From: Triatoma infestans | Taxonomy: Eukaryota > Arthropoda > Insecta > Hemiptera > Reduviidae | Length of the DNA: 64,000 nucleotides | Assembly: GCA_011037195.1 (NCBI GenBank) | Contig: JAAEAF010000100.1 | Span: 248,001 to 312,000 of the forward strand | Direction: 5' to 3' | Shown here: positions 43,118 through 51,720 of the stretch, piece by piece | Numbering within the stretch: the stretch's first letter is position 1 | Layout: every line of letters starts with the position of its first letter | Notes under the pieces: model-generated | Database searches by the model: none | What the model saw: only the letters and a program-made list of their open reading frames with translations | What the model was told of the DNA's origin: nothing | Made by a program: the position numbers and the translations under genes

Positions 43118-44829
43118 ATTATTTTTATTGAATAAAGCATATTTAATTTAACAATAAAATCAATCTATTGATTTTATTCTTGTGTTTCAATCTTAAGTGA
43201 TTAAAAATGTTTACAAGTACTGGCTGCAATAACAACGTTTCCATGTCTGAGATAAGTGCAATTCAATGCTCTTAGAGTATACTATATTGGCAAACATCTT
43301 GTTTTAGAAATGGTAGAATCTTGTTTCTTGTTTATTAATAGATTAATAGAATAGAAATATGAATCTTATAAATTACGAACGATTATTAAATATTTAACTT
43401 AAATAAAAATAATATTTAATTAAATCGTTATATATAATGTTAGTGGTAAAGCGTGTTTATCTATTATATAATAATAGGTGAACATTTGAAGGTTAATTTT
43501 GTAGTCTGGTGCTGTTTATAGGCCTAGTGGAAACAAGTTATAAAGGCGGCCGCCCCGTGGTGATGTTAAGGTAGTGGAATGATTATGGGGAGACGGTCGG
43601 TCGGAGGCGCGGCAGTGTTTAACTAGGGATGGTGGGGCGAAGGGGGGGAAAGCGGCCGGCACGTGAGAGCTGTTCAGGTGTTATCGGAACATAACCTAGA
43701 TTAAACTTTATTAACGGGCTGTTTTAAACTGTATGCCCTTGCTAATGAGCTCCAGCCCAGAACCTTGTATTACCTTGTACATAAAACAGAACACCAGCAA
43801 ATGGAGGAAGTTAGACGAGAGGTGAACACACTCTGGAAGCGAGAAGAACTAACGTAAATAACGGGCTGATTATCGATCTGATTTCCGGACACCTGGGTGG
43901 GGAGTGTGCACGTCTCAAGAAAATATCATGTTAATTTTCATATTCTTAATATTTAGTTAAGATTTCTTGGCATCTTCTGGTGAAATAAATGAAAATAACG
44001 TTTGCTTGTTTTTTTTTTTCAAATTTTTTATAGTTTAATTCTTTTTTAAATTATCCCAAAAAAAAACACCTATGAGAAAAATAATAATTATGTGTCTTTA
44101 CAGTAATACATATCAATAATAGACAATACAGTAATACATATCAATAATAGACAATACAGTAATACATATCAAGTATATATGTGTATCTTCTTATGGTTAC
44201 AATAACGCTATTGTACAGGCAACAATAACTAGTAGTTAATGGTGATAATACATTGTTGAAACTATCACATTTTTGTTACTATTGTAGAATCTATGATGGG
44301 AATAACAGTAAACCATGGCTAGAGCTCGCTAGTTCATGGATTGGACGAAGTTATGTATAAGGAGAGAAAAGAAACCTTTTCTTCGTTTTTTTCCCCCAAA
44401 GTAGACAGCAGTAGACTTTTCTTTACAAGAAGATTCTATTTTTATTACGTCATATAGAGGGTGCTTGTGTAAGACGAACACACATATATATATATATCTG
44501 CTGAATATATATATATATATATCTGCTGAATATATATATATATATATATTATATCTGCCTAGTGTTAAAGGAAAATGTATGAGTATTGTGTTTGGGTTTT
44601 TGTTTGTGATTTTTTGTTTGTTTTGTTTTGTCTCTGTCCTAGTTTTGTTTGTGTGACGCTTTTAAGATTGTCGCTTGATATATTGGCTTTACTTTATTTT
44701 TAAAAAAATTAAGGAATAAGTGAATATTTCATCTATTTCAAGAATAATAAATTTTCTATAGTATGTCAGATTATATACATTCCAGGTTTTTCTTTTTTAT
44801 CTCACATCCTGTTAATAATATAAATATTG
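43118..44829. other. No gene seen; GC-rich patch and simple repeats
   Basis: A GC-rich patch with CGGCCG motifs lies at 43545-43670. A 28-bp unit (CAGTAATACATATCAATAAT, then AGACAATA) is repeated almost three times from 44101 to about 44172. TA runs separated by CTGCTGAA lie at 44484-44549. Confidence 0.45.
44101..44172 (+). repeat. 28-bp tandem repeat
   Basis: Two complete and one partial copy of a 28-bp unit beginning CAGTAATACATATCAA, with identical complete copies. Confidence 0.9.
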
Positions 44830-44961
44830 GTATAATTTGTATTCCAAGTTTAAAGAAAAATTGAAGCCGGTTTCGAGAAAAATATCTCCCTCCCCCTCCC
44901 CCAAACTCAGACGCTATTCTTCCAGTTAATCGATTTTTTTCAAACTAAGAATTCTAGTAAT

Positions 44962-45288
44962 ATCTGATATTTTATCCGTCGTAGCATGAATATTCCTTTT
45001 GTCCTGATCCGGTTTCGGATTTTCATCCATTGTCAGAGCAAATTTACCAAGTTCATGTAGAGAGTTCACTTTAACGCAATGTTTCTGTTACACTCACACT
45101 TGTTGGTTATATATATATCTGCGGGAGGTTATAAGGTTACGTTACTATTTGTGTATGTTTAATGACAAAATGGAATTATTATAAATTATGATTAAACATT
45201 AGAAAATAATGTCAGGTATAAAAGGATGCTACGACGGGTTAAAATAGTAGATGTTACCGAGCATTGCGGACCCATCCACATATTCAAC
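44962..45288. mobile_element. Foldback insertion with hammerhead-like core and 12-bp target-site duplication
   Basis: The insertion is bracketed by AATTCTAGTAAT (44950-44961) and AATTCCAGTAAT (45289-45300), a 12-bp direct repeat with one mismatch; the family A host reads through these. The left edge (CTGATATTTTATCCGTCGTA, GCA) is mirrored near the right edge (TGCTACGACGGGTTAAAATA). A hammerhead-like core lies at 45006-45036. The duplication length argues for retroposition rather than a TA-type transposase. Confidence 0.7.
44996..45046 (-). ncRNA. Hammerhead-ribozyme-like motif, degenerate
   Basis: On the minus strand: CTGACAA (one change from CTGACGA), T, stem II GGAT-GAAA-ATCC, GAAA, CCGGATC (one extra base compared with CCGGTC). 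Flanking TTTG-CT and AG-GA-CAAA could form a stem I with an internal loop. Two core-region defects suggest loss of activity. Confidence 0.45.
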
Positions 45289-45660
45289 AATTCCAGTAAT
45301 GCTTCTAATTTATTTTCATATAATATAGGACATAGTATCATACATTGTATTGAAATGGTATTGTAGAGGGAAGCTTAACGTTGCTGCTCCCCCGTCCTGA
45401 ATCCCCAAAATTTGAAAAAAGTTCGGGAAAAAAAAATTCAAATAAAAGAGATATAGGAATTATGTTAAACTTGTTAGTATGCGAATTTTAAAGGAAATCG
45501 GAAGTATTTTACAGAAAATCACCATAAATAAATCATATATAGACCGTGTGCTAATTACATCTTCTTCTTTTTTATACTCAGAGGACCTAAAAACGTGTGT
45601 TATTGGTGAAATTTTAAATTCTATAAATTTTTAAACCTGATCACAGCACTTTCTGAAACC

Positions 45661-45870
45661 CAACAGTTAGAGAGTGACACAGATTAAGAATTCCTGTTTC
45701 AGCTATCGATATTTTTTATTAATACTGATTATATAGACCCGCACTACTGCTGTGTATTTCTTTTATAGCCTAACTTCTGAGCTGGTCTAACTTTGAACTT
45801 CATGAATGAGAAAAAATATACTTGTATTAGCCACTTCTGTTTTGCCTAACAATATCTACGACACTCACAT
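45661..45870. other. Unassigned sequence
   Basis: Nothing recognisable. Confidence 0.3.
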
Positions 45871-45950
45871 CAGTGGTTGCCAAACTTTCTGTATCGTCGC
45901 CCCCCTTGTTCATAATAAACTGTCTCCCCCCCGCATTTTTTTTTATTTAT
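45871..45950 (+). mobile_element. Possible hAT-type transposon end
   Basis: CAGTGGTTGCCAAACTTTC, followed by C-rich tracts (GCCCCCCTTG, CTCCCCCCCG) and a T-run, resembles the CAGTGGTTCCCAACCTTTTT ends of hAT elements in animals. I do not find the matching inverted end or an 8-bp duplication, so this is a solo end at best. The nearby minus-strand frames at 45870-46209 are not recognisable as hAT transposase. Confidence 0.35.
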
Positions 45951-47084
45951 AAATACTTCTTTCGTAAGACCCCACTTTTCATTCCATAGACAACTCTCAT
46001 AAGTCTTAAAATAGATGTACTCATTAACAGCTTGGCTGCTTTCGACAATGTCCAGGACCAAAAGTTCCTGTTACCGATTCTCGATTATATTCTTTACTGA
46101 CATCACTGTCGACCATAACAAGCGATCCTGTGTTTAAAACTGTCAACCCGTTCATACTAGAACTTAGATGTAGACATAACCTTACATGACTTCCCAACGT
46201 TTTCGCCAACGCCTTGCCTTGTGCACATCAAATACTTGGTTTTCCTCCAAGCTTCTTTCTTCCTGTTTCAAATTTCTATTTCTGCTATTCTCAGTACAAT
46301 GTTCGGTTTCGCCATCTGGTGGGAATTAAGGGAACTAAACATTTAGTAAAAATTCTAACTTTGAAGAAAATCTGTCATTTAAACTGTAGGAAATGCAGGT
46401 AGGTCAAAGTCACCTTGATAGTTTTGTAAGATTTTTTTTATTTAAAAAAAAGTTGTTACTTAAAATAGTTTGATGTAACCCGTCGGGATATAAACTGTTA
46501 TTAAAGAAAAGTGGTCTGAGGAAACCTCAAGTTTGAGGAAAAAAAAATTAAAGAAAAGGCATGCCTTAATTAGAACCATAATTCTGGTCGCTAGGTTAAA
46601 TAATCGGCTGTAGGTAAGGAAGAAGAGAGATAGAGATTGGAAGAGAGAGAGAGAGAGAGAGCCAAGAACTCGACATGACGTACACTGTTGCTCGGTAAAG
46701 ATAAAGTTAAAGGTTTACTGGTATGGCCAGTAAAGTTTAGTGCGGTTGTTTAGTCTATATATCTCACAATGATGTTGGCTCCTTTATCTTACACTTTCCC
46801 GCCAAACCACTATCACAGTATCACAACTAGGCGGACGTTTTGTAACCACTTCTCCAGTCTCGCAAGACTATAGCCTACCACAATTAATTCTAACTTGTCA
46901 ACTTTACTTGTTTTGATAAACTAAATATATATATATAGTATAAATATATACATGCATTTATATTACTTCGATTAATAAATACTAACAATATGTATTAATA
47001 AAGTTGTTCATTAATATTAATATATAAATTAATGTTACTAATAGAGTTTTTCTAAAATAACGGTAAAAACAATTGGAAAAAAAA
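45951..47084. other. No gene seen
   Basis: An AG microsatellite lies at 46640-46663 and a TA run at 46925-46937. The small frames at 46024-46402 show no family resemblance. Confidence 0.35.
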
Positions 47085-47141
47085 TCTGACATGAACACTC
47101 GAATAACTTTCTCTTACTCTAACTAATACATTTATATATAT
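47085..47141 (-). repeat. Family A far-end piece, left flank of the LTR element
   Basis: CTGACATGAACACTCGAATA, ACTTTCTCTTACTCTAACTA matches the reverse far end at 42609-42650. The repeat breaks at 47142 and resumes at 50578, so the LTR element sits inside this copy. Confidence 0.75.
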
Positions 47142-47533
47142 TGTAACGCAGCCAGTGGTGCCTTCTAGGAGAGAAGGCAAGTACCTAAGGTTCTCTTAGT
47201 GGCTGTAGGAAGCGCTGGCGGCGCTCTAGTTTTCTCTGGAATAGTTGAGAAAAGTCTAGAAGGTTCTCTACCGGTATAAATAGAGGAACCACAGAGAGTT
47301 AGGAGAGTTTTTCAGTTACAAACGAAGTCACTAGTTTGTGAAAAGTGTACAAAAAGTGAACAAACTGAACTTTTGTGGTTTAAACTGTGAATTAATATTA
47401 AGTGTTGTATTTTGGTAATTTATTTTGTATAACAATAAATTGGTGTTTTCTTTTTTGAAGTTTAGAGTATTTTATCTATACGAACCCACTTAAAACTAGT
47501 TGCAGTAGCTAGTTTAGTTGGAAAAACGTTACA
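47142..47533 (+). repeat. 5' LTR
   Basis: This 392-bp direct repeat of 50214-50577 has TGTAACG...CGTTACA ends. It contains a TATA box (GGTATAAATAGAGG, TATAAA at 47275-47280) and a polyadenylation signal AATAAA at 47434-47439, in the order expected for U3-R-U5. It has a 31-bp segment near 47191-47221 (around TTAGTGGCTGTAGGAAGCGC) absent from the 3' LTR. Confidence 0.9.
47275..47280 (+). promoter_or_regulatory. LTR TATA box
   Basis: TATAAA sits within GGTATAAATAGAGG in the 5' LTR. The equivalent in the 3' LTR is at 50316-50321. It would drive transcription rightward through the Gag-like and UBR5-derived frames. Confidence 0.65.
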
Positions 47534-47535
47534 TT

Positions 47536-47553
47536 TGGTGTCAGAAGTAGGAT
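47536..47553 (+). promoter_or_regulatory. Primer-binding site, tRNA-Leu type
   Basis: TGGTGTCAGAAGTAGGAT begins three bases after the LTR end. It is complementary to the 3' end of a leucine tRNA (…CCCACTTCTGACACCA) with one mismatch. This is the usual site for priming minus-strand DNA synthesis. Confidence 0.8.
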
Positions 47554-47595
47554 AACATCTCTAAACAGGTAACAGTTTAGTATCAGTTTTGTTGT

Positions 47596-47805
47596 ATGCC
47601 CATACGTACCAGAAGTCAAACGCGGAAAATGGAGGAAATGATGGCATTGTTGAAGGAAATGAAAGACAAAATAGAAAGGGGCCAGGACGAAATAAGAAAC
47701 GAATTGAAGAAGAGCCGTGATGAAATGAACGAAATAAAGAGGGGCCAAGATGAAATAAAAAACAAAATAGTGAGAAGCCAGGATGAAATGAGAGGAGAAA
47801 TATAA
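47596..47805 (+). pseudogene. Gag-like N-terminal coiled-coil segment
   Basis: The first ATG after the primer-binding site opens MPIRTRSQTRKMEEMMALLK, followed by repeated charged heptad-like units (KIERGQDEIRNELKKS, EIKRGQDEIKNKI). A TRSQT start and an E/K/R-rich coiled coil are common at the N-terminus of insect Gypsy-type Gag proteins. A TAA at 47803-47805 ends the frame. Past it and a TGA at 47905-47907, the same frame runs into the UBR5-derived part, so the original product was probably one Gag-UBR5 fusion. No capsid or zinc-knuckle region follows. Confidence 0.65.
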
Positions 47806-47950
47806 AGGGAGAAAGATGAGATTCAAGAAGAAATAGTAGAAAGTTTAGAAGCACCAGTGAATGATGGGAAAGGCAGTGAGACTGAGGGTGAAAGAGAAGT
47901 CGAATGAGAAGGACCCGTGAGAGAAGTCGAACGTGAAGGTGCGGAAAGTG
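47806..47950 (+). other. Gag-to-UBR5 junction region
   Basis: Purine-rich sequence encodes E/V/R-rich residues (KDEIQEEIVESLEAP, GSETEGEREVE, stop, EGPVREVEREG). It contains a short imperfect duplication (GAAGTCGAATGAGAAGGA and GAAGTCGAACGTGAAGGT) in which one copy holds the TGA stop. UBR5 similarity starts near AESESENLL at about 47941. The two sources share glutamate-rich GAA repeats here, a plausible template-switch point. Confidence 0.55.
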
Positions 47951-49539
47951 AAAGTGAAAATTTGTTGGTGGGAACTGAAAGCGACAGCGATCAGACTAAC
48001 CAAGGAACTGTACAGCATCGTTCTTCTAATACCCTGCATACTTCTATGCTCGGAGAAGATGAAAGTGGTGATTTAATGAAAGTGGCAAGTCAGCATGAAG
48101 AGAATGATGGAGAAAGCGAAGGATTGAGTCATGAAGAAATGTTGCTTGGAGATGAACAGTTAGAAAGACGTTCGGGACAAAGTGGTCAGGGCCAAAGGAG
48201 TAATCTTTCTCTTCAGCCAATGCAGTGGGCTATTAGAAGTGCAGACACCGGTTCAAAATTATCAGGTGGTTTCCGAGTAGCTTATGGCAATTCATTGGTA
48301 TTCATTGATCCGTCCTCATTGAGGCGTTCAACTAACACATCTTCGGCATGCAATAGTAACCCGGATGGGGTCACCAAGCCTACAACAGCTGCTTGTTCGG
48401 CTAGAAGTTTTGCTATTGTACTGCGACAAATTGCAGATCCTTTGGGCAGTTTACGTAATGTTAGTGCACCACAGCAACAACCCGTGCCAATTATACAGAC
48501 CTATGTAGAAAGACCGTTAAAACCACCGTGGGATTGGCTTTTGACAATGGCGGATTCAACCGAATCTCGGTTGCGCTTTGGAGCTTCTCTTACGACAGCG
48601 TCAGATTCTGCACATCTTCATCATCCTCTCTACCATGGTTCAGGTTCCCCAAGCTCGAATAGTGGTAACGGGGTTAGCGGTAGTAATAGCGGAACTTGTG
48701 GTCTTTCGAATGGTGTACTATTTCTGGAAGTACATCAAGATCTACTACACAGTCTTCGCATCACCCTGGAGGTATTTCTTCGGCTCCTTCAACTAGGATT
48801 GTTGGTTTTACCATTAATTCTAGACTCTTCCAGACCATCTAGGGATCGTGACGGTGGCAATGAACGCCAGTCTGCCCGAAGGGAGTTGTTGATGTACTGT
48901 TTGTCATTGATGAGATGTTACAATTCTGAACATGCTGATTTATTACCAGTACTGGATGTATCTTCTCTCAGACACACGGCATATGTGATTGATGCTCTGA
49001 TCTACCTATTGAGGGCTGGTACTGATCAGAACGCTGCATTTGAGGAAGGTCTACTATCTCAAACATGGACGCAGCCAGATGAAAAGGAGAACGATAATGC
49101 CGAAGTCGATACGCCAACAACACCAGTCGCTATGGAGACAGAGCCTGTGAAAGAAGAAGAACCACTAGGAACAGCAGGAAAGGGTAGGCAGCATCCATTT
49201 CTCCGGAGATCAGATTCAAGATTATGGCTCGGCTGCAGTCCATCAGATCCGTTAGAGATGCCAATGCCACGAGCATTACCTTTAGCTGATCAGCCTCAAC
49301 TGTTGCAACCGAATGCGACTAGAGATCAGTTGTTTGGTGTACCTGAACAGCCAGAGAATATCAGCGAACATCAAGGACTCAGTTCTACAACCACTCAGCT
49401 TGGTACTTTACCTACACGTTTGGGATTTTCATTAAGATTTGAAAATGTACATCATTCTGAACCAGAACGAGAAGAGAAAGGCGGAGCAGTAGAGACTGGA
49501 CGAGAAAGTGGCAGTAGGGCCCAATGGAATTGGAGTTAG
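47908..49539 (+). pseudogene. UBR5: Captured UBR5/hyd segment, region upstream of HECT
   Basis: The frame holds, in order: acidic linker (DEQLERRSG...QRSNLSLQPMQWAIRS); NSLVFIDPSSLRRS; SARSFAIVLRQIADPLG; LKPPWDWLLTMADSTESRLR followed by FGASL; RRELLMYCLSLMRCYNSEHA with DLLPVLDVSSLRH; QHPFLRRSDSRLWLGC; ALPLADQPQLLQPNA; and LPTRLGF. These are the conserved blocks of UBR5 (Drosophila hyperplastic discs), a HECT E3 ubiquitin ligase, in native order and without introns. Between about 48715 and 48835 the native serine-rich reading (SGSTSRSTTQSSHHPGG) lies in another frame, so two compensating shifts are present. The Met-like start at 47917 is a GTG and not a real start. The UBR box lies upstream and is not included. 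Confidence 0.9.
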
Positions 49540-50054
49540 GTGCAGCTATACCAATCCAGGCACCTCCCCCTCCGCAGCCAAATGTGCCAATGATCCCGTC
49601 AGTTCACAGCGGTTAGGTTAACGCTGATGTGTTACTTGGGCGATGGAGAATGACATTAGACTTATTTGGAAGAGTAGCCATAGAAGATGTCGGATTAAAA
49701 CCAGGTTTAGTAGCCAGCAAGCTTGAAGGATTTCCAGTAAAAGAAGCCAAATTCAGAAGAGGTATAGAACGAATTAGAAATCAACAAAGTAGAGATCTTA
49801 CTCTATCGAAGGTGGAAAGAGATGGGACTCAGCTTCTATTCCAGACATCAAAAGAATTTCGCAACGTGTACAATTCACGTCAAAGACGTGCTGGTGCTCA
49901 ATCTCCGCTAGCAGTTAATGGAGTAAAAGTAACCCTCAAAGAAAACCTCGGAGAAGGCTCTGGCGTGGTAAGAAGCTTTTATACAGCCATCGCCGAGGCA
50001 CTGCTCGCAAATGAAAAGCTGCCAAATCTGGAAGATGCACAAGTTGGTTCCTGA
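49524..50054 (+). pseudogene. UBR5: Captured UBR5/hyd segment, pre-HECT and start of HECT N-lobe
   Basis: After a frameshift near 49510-49540 the similarity resumes one frame over: proline-rich AAIPIQAPPPPPQPN, an in-frame TAG at 49614-49616, then [20 protein letters not shown] with [22 protein letters not shown] with [23 protein letters not shown] and [20 protein letters not shown]. The last two blocks are the beginning of the HECT N-lobe in UBR5. A TGA at 50052-50054 ends the frame after DAQVGS. The MLLE domain, the rest of the N-lobe and the C-lobe catalytic cysteine are absent, so no ligase activity is possible. Confidence 0.9.
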
Positions 50055-50200
50055 TCTCAGTATAATGTTTTGTCAAGACTTGGCACCAGGGACAGAGATT
50101 CAAGAAGGCGTAGAATCACGGCGAGATCATTTTCCTCACGTTGTAGGAGCCCAAGAAGTACTTCATCATTCGAGTGTTTCTATTCGGGACGAACAGATCT
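50055..50200 (+). pseudogene. UBR5: Captured UBR5/hyd segment, arginine-rich tail up to the purine tract
   Basis: In the same frame past the TGA, SQYNVLSRLGTRDRDSRRRR and a serine/arginine-rich continuation match the RDRD-type linker inserted in the UBR5 HECT N-lobe. Similarity fades near ECFYSGRTDL, directly before the purine tract. The capture therefore ends within about 30 bases of the 3' LTR signals. Confidence 0.65.
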
Positions 50201-50213
50201 AAGAGGGGAGCAG
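50201..50213 (+). promoter_or_regulatory. Polypurine tract
   Basis: AAGAGGGGAGCAG lies immediately before the 3' LTR, where the primer for plus-strand DNA synthesis is expected. It is interrupted by a single C. Confidence 0.75.
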
Positions 50214-50577
50214 TGTAACGCAGCCAGTGGTGCCATCTAGGAGATAAGGCAAGTACCTAAGGCGCTCTAGTTTTCTCTGGAATAGTTGAGAAAAGTCTGG
50301 AAGGTTCTCTACCGATATAAACAGAGGGACCACAGAGAGTTAGGAGAGTTTTTCAGTTACAAACGAAGTCACTAGTTTGTGAAAAGTGTACAAAAAGTGA
50401 ACAAAGTGAACTTTTGTGGTTTAAACTGTGAAATTATTATTATTAAGCGTTGTATTTATTAATTTATTGTGAATAGCAATAAATTGGTGTTTTCTTTATT
50501 GAAGTTTAGAGTATTTTATCTATATGAACCCACTTAAAACTAGTTGCAGTAGCTAGTTTAGAGGGAAAAACGTTACA
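50214..50577 (+). repeat. 3' LTR
   Basis: This 364-bp direct repeat of the 5' LTR has the same ends, a TATA-like TATAAA at 50316-50321 and AATAAA at 50478-50483. It lacks the 31-bp segment present in the 5' LTR and shows about twenty substitutions or small gaps. Confidence 0.9.
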
Positions 50578-51720
50578 ATATATATATATATTATATCATT
50601 TAAAATTGCAACGTTACAATGTTTAGTGGGTCTAAAAAGTAGGGATTTTACTTGTATACCTCAGCGATCTTATCACGAGCGCTCTATATCAAAACCAACA
50701 AAGCTCGTACAAATTTAAACTAACTGAGAGACTCCTCCCAGTTCCCCTCTAAAATCATTTTTTTTTTTCAGAAAAATCTTTCAAATAAAAATGATACGTT
50801 TCTATCTTTGCAGAAAATCATTGTAACTGGTTCCGAGAAAATTCCAAAAACTCTAAAACCAATTTTGTAAAATCGCGCTCTTGATGAACAGATTTGCTTC
50901 AATTTGAAACTCCATCATTGTTTCCAGTGTGTATTAATATTATAGCATAGGTGGTAAAACCAAATATTATACTGAAGTAGTACATTACAGGAAAACGCAA
51001 CGCACCTGTCCTCCCAGAATCTCAATTTTCCCAGGCAAATGTTTTGAAAAGCAAAATAATAATTATTTATTTGTGTAATTGGTAGCCGAAGTTTAAAAAA
51101 AAGGCGTTGGAGCCTTTTCGAGGAAATCAAGAAAATTTGTAAAAAAACATTCAGTAAAATCGCACTTCCGGTTTAATGGATTTTGCCCGAAATCTTCTTG
51201 TCAGATTATTTTTTTTGTTTTTTTAATTTAAGACGCGTCAACATCTATGGTCATTTGCGCCCGAGGCCTTCTCAGTGCACTGCCGGCCTCCGGACAGTGT
51301 TCTCTCGTTAGGACAACACTGTCCATCACCGAACAGTGAGCTGTAGAGGCTCCTAGGAAGAAAAAATCTAAGGGTAACACAGCTGGACTCGAACCCGGGT
51401 CCTCCGCGTGAGAGTTCAGAACGCTAACCACTTAGCTATTCCCTTCCCTCTTCGTGTCTGATTATTTTTATTTTGCCTGAATAAATTACAAAACAAGTAA
51501 CATAAGGTTTGTCAAGAATACACATTAAACATATGTTTACAAGTCGAAATAGTCATTGCACTGAAGTTTACACTTTGTTCTCAATAAGAGAGAGAGAGAG
51601 AGAGAGAGAAAACACTATCGAAACTGTATTCAGTATATTTCTTAGTATTCAGTCTATCCTGAAGTGTCTTACCGCCCACTTCTCTTCAAGAAAATCATTT
51701 ATTTTATAGAAACTGTTTTC
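50578..51720 (-). repeat. Family A copy, reverse, right of the LTR element and split by a SINE
   Basis: TTTAAAATTGCAACGTTACA, the GAGCGCTCTATATCAAAACC block and CGCACTTCCGGTTTAATGG are family A sequence in the order seen at 4027-4400. The SINE copy at 51214-51454 interrupts it. Similarity fades after 51480. An AG microsatellite lies at 51583-51610. Confidence 0.65.
51214..51454 (-). mobile_element. tRNA-headed SINE, copy 3, with target-site duplication
   Basis: Minus-strand reading gives a head with A-box TAGCTAAGTGGTTAGCGTTC and B-box GGTTCGAGTCC, the TCCTAGGAGCCTCTACAGCT body block, GTGCACTGAGAAGGCC, and an A-rich tail at the low-coordinate side. TGTCAGATTATTTTT at 51199-51213 and TGTCTGATTATTTTT at 51455-51469 form a 15-bp target-site duplication with one mismatch. 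It is inserted in a family A copy. Confidence 0.85.

Larger units (their letters stand above)
44830..45660 (-). repeat. Family A copy, reverse, split by a ribozyme-like insertion
   Basis: AAGCCGGTTTCGAGAAAAAT and CTTCCAGTTAATCG belong to family A on the left, up to about 44961. After the insertion, TGCTTCTAATTTATTTT and the GAAGCTTAACGTTGC block continue the same copy to CGTGTGTTATTGGTGAAATT. Confidence 0.65.
47142..50577 (+). mobile_element. LTR retrotransposon carrying a captured UBR5/hyd gene segment
   Basis: Two direct LTRs (47142-47533 and 50214-50577) begin TGTAACGCAGCC and end AACGTTACA. A tRNA-Leu-type primer-binding site follows the left LTR and a purine tract precedes the right one. 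The interior (2.7 kb) is too short for gag-pol. No protease, reverse transcriptase, RNase H or integrase is seen, so it depends on other elements for movement. It encodes only a Gag-like N-terminus and, in the same sense, a processed piece of the host ubiquitin-ligase gene UBR5/hyd. The LTRs differ at about twenty positions plus one 31-bp indel, so the insertion is not very recent. Flanking TA-rich sequence makes the exact target duplication ambiguous. Confidence 0.88.

Noticed and set aside
45870..46209. hAT transposase coding remnants on the minus strand
   Set aside because: Only the adjacent end sequence looks hAT-like; the frames show no RW or DDE blocks that I can recognise.
47509..47854. 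Phenylalanine/leucine-rich minus-strand membrane proteins
   Set aside because: They are antisense to the charged Gag-like coiled coil; the hydrophobicity is an artefact of that.
47917..49539. The 540-codon frame as an intact host ubiquitin-ligase gene
   Set aside because: It starts at GTG after a stop, lies between LTRs, lacks introns, lacks the catalytic HECT region, and contains compensating frameshifts. It is a captured pseudogene.
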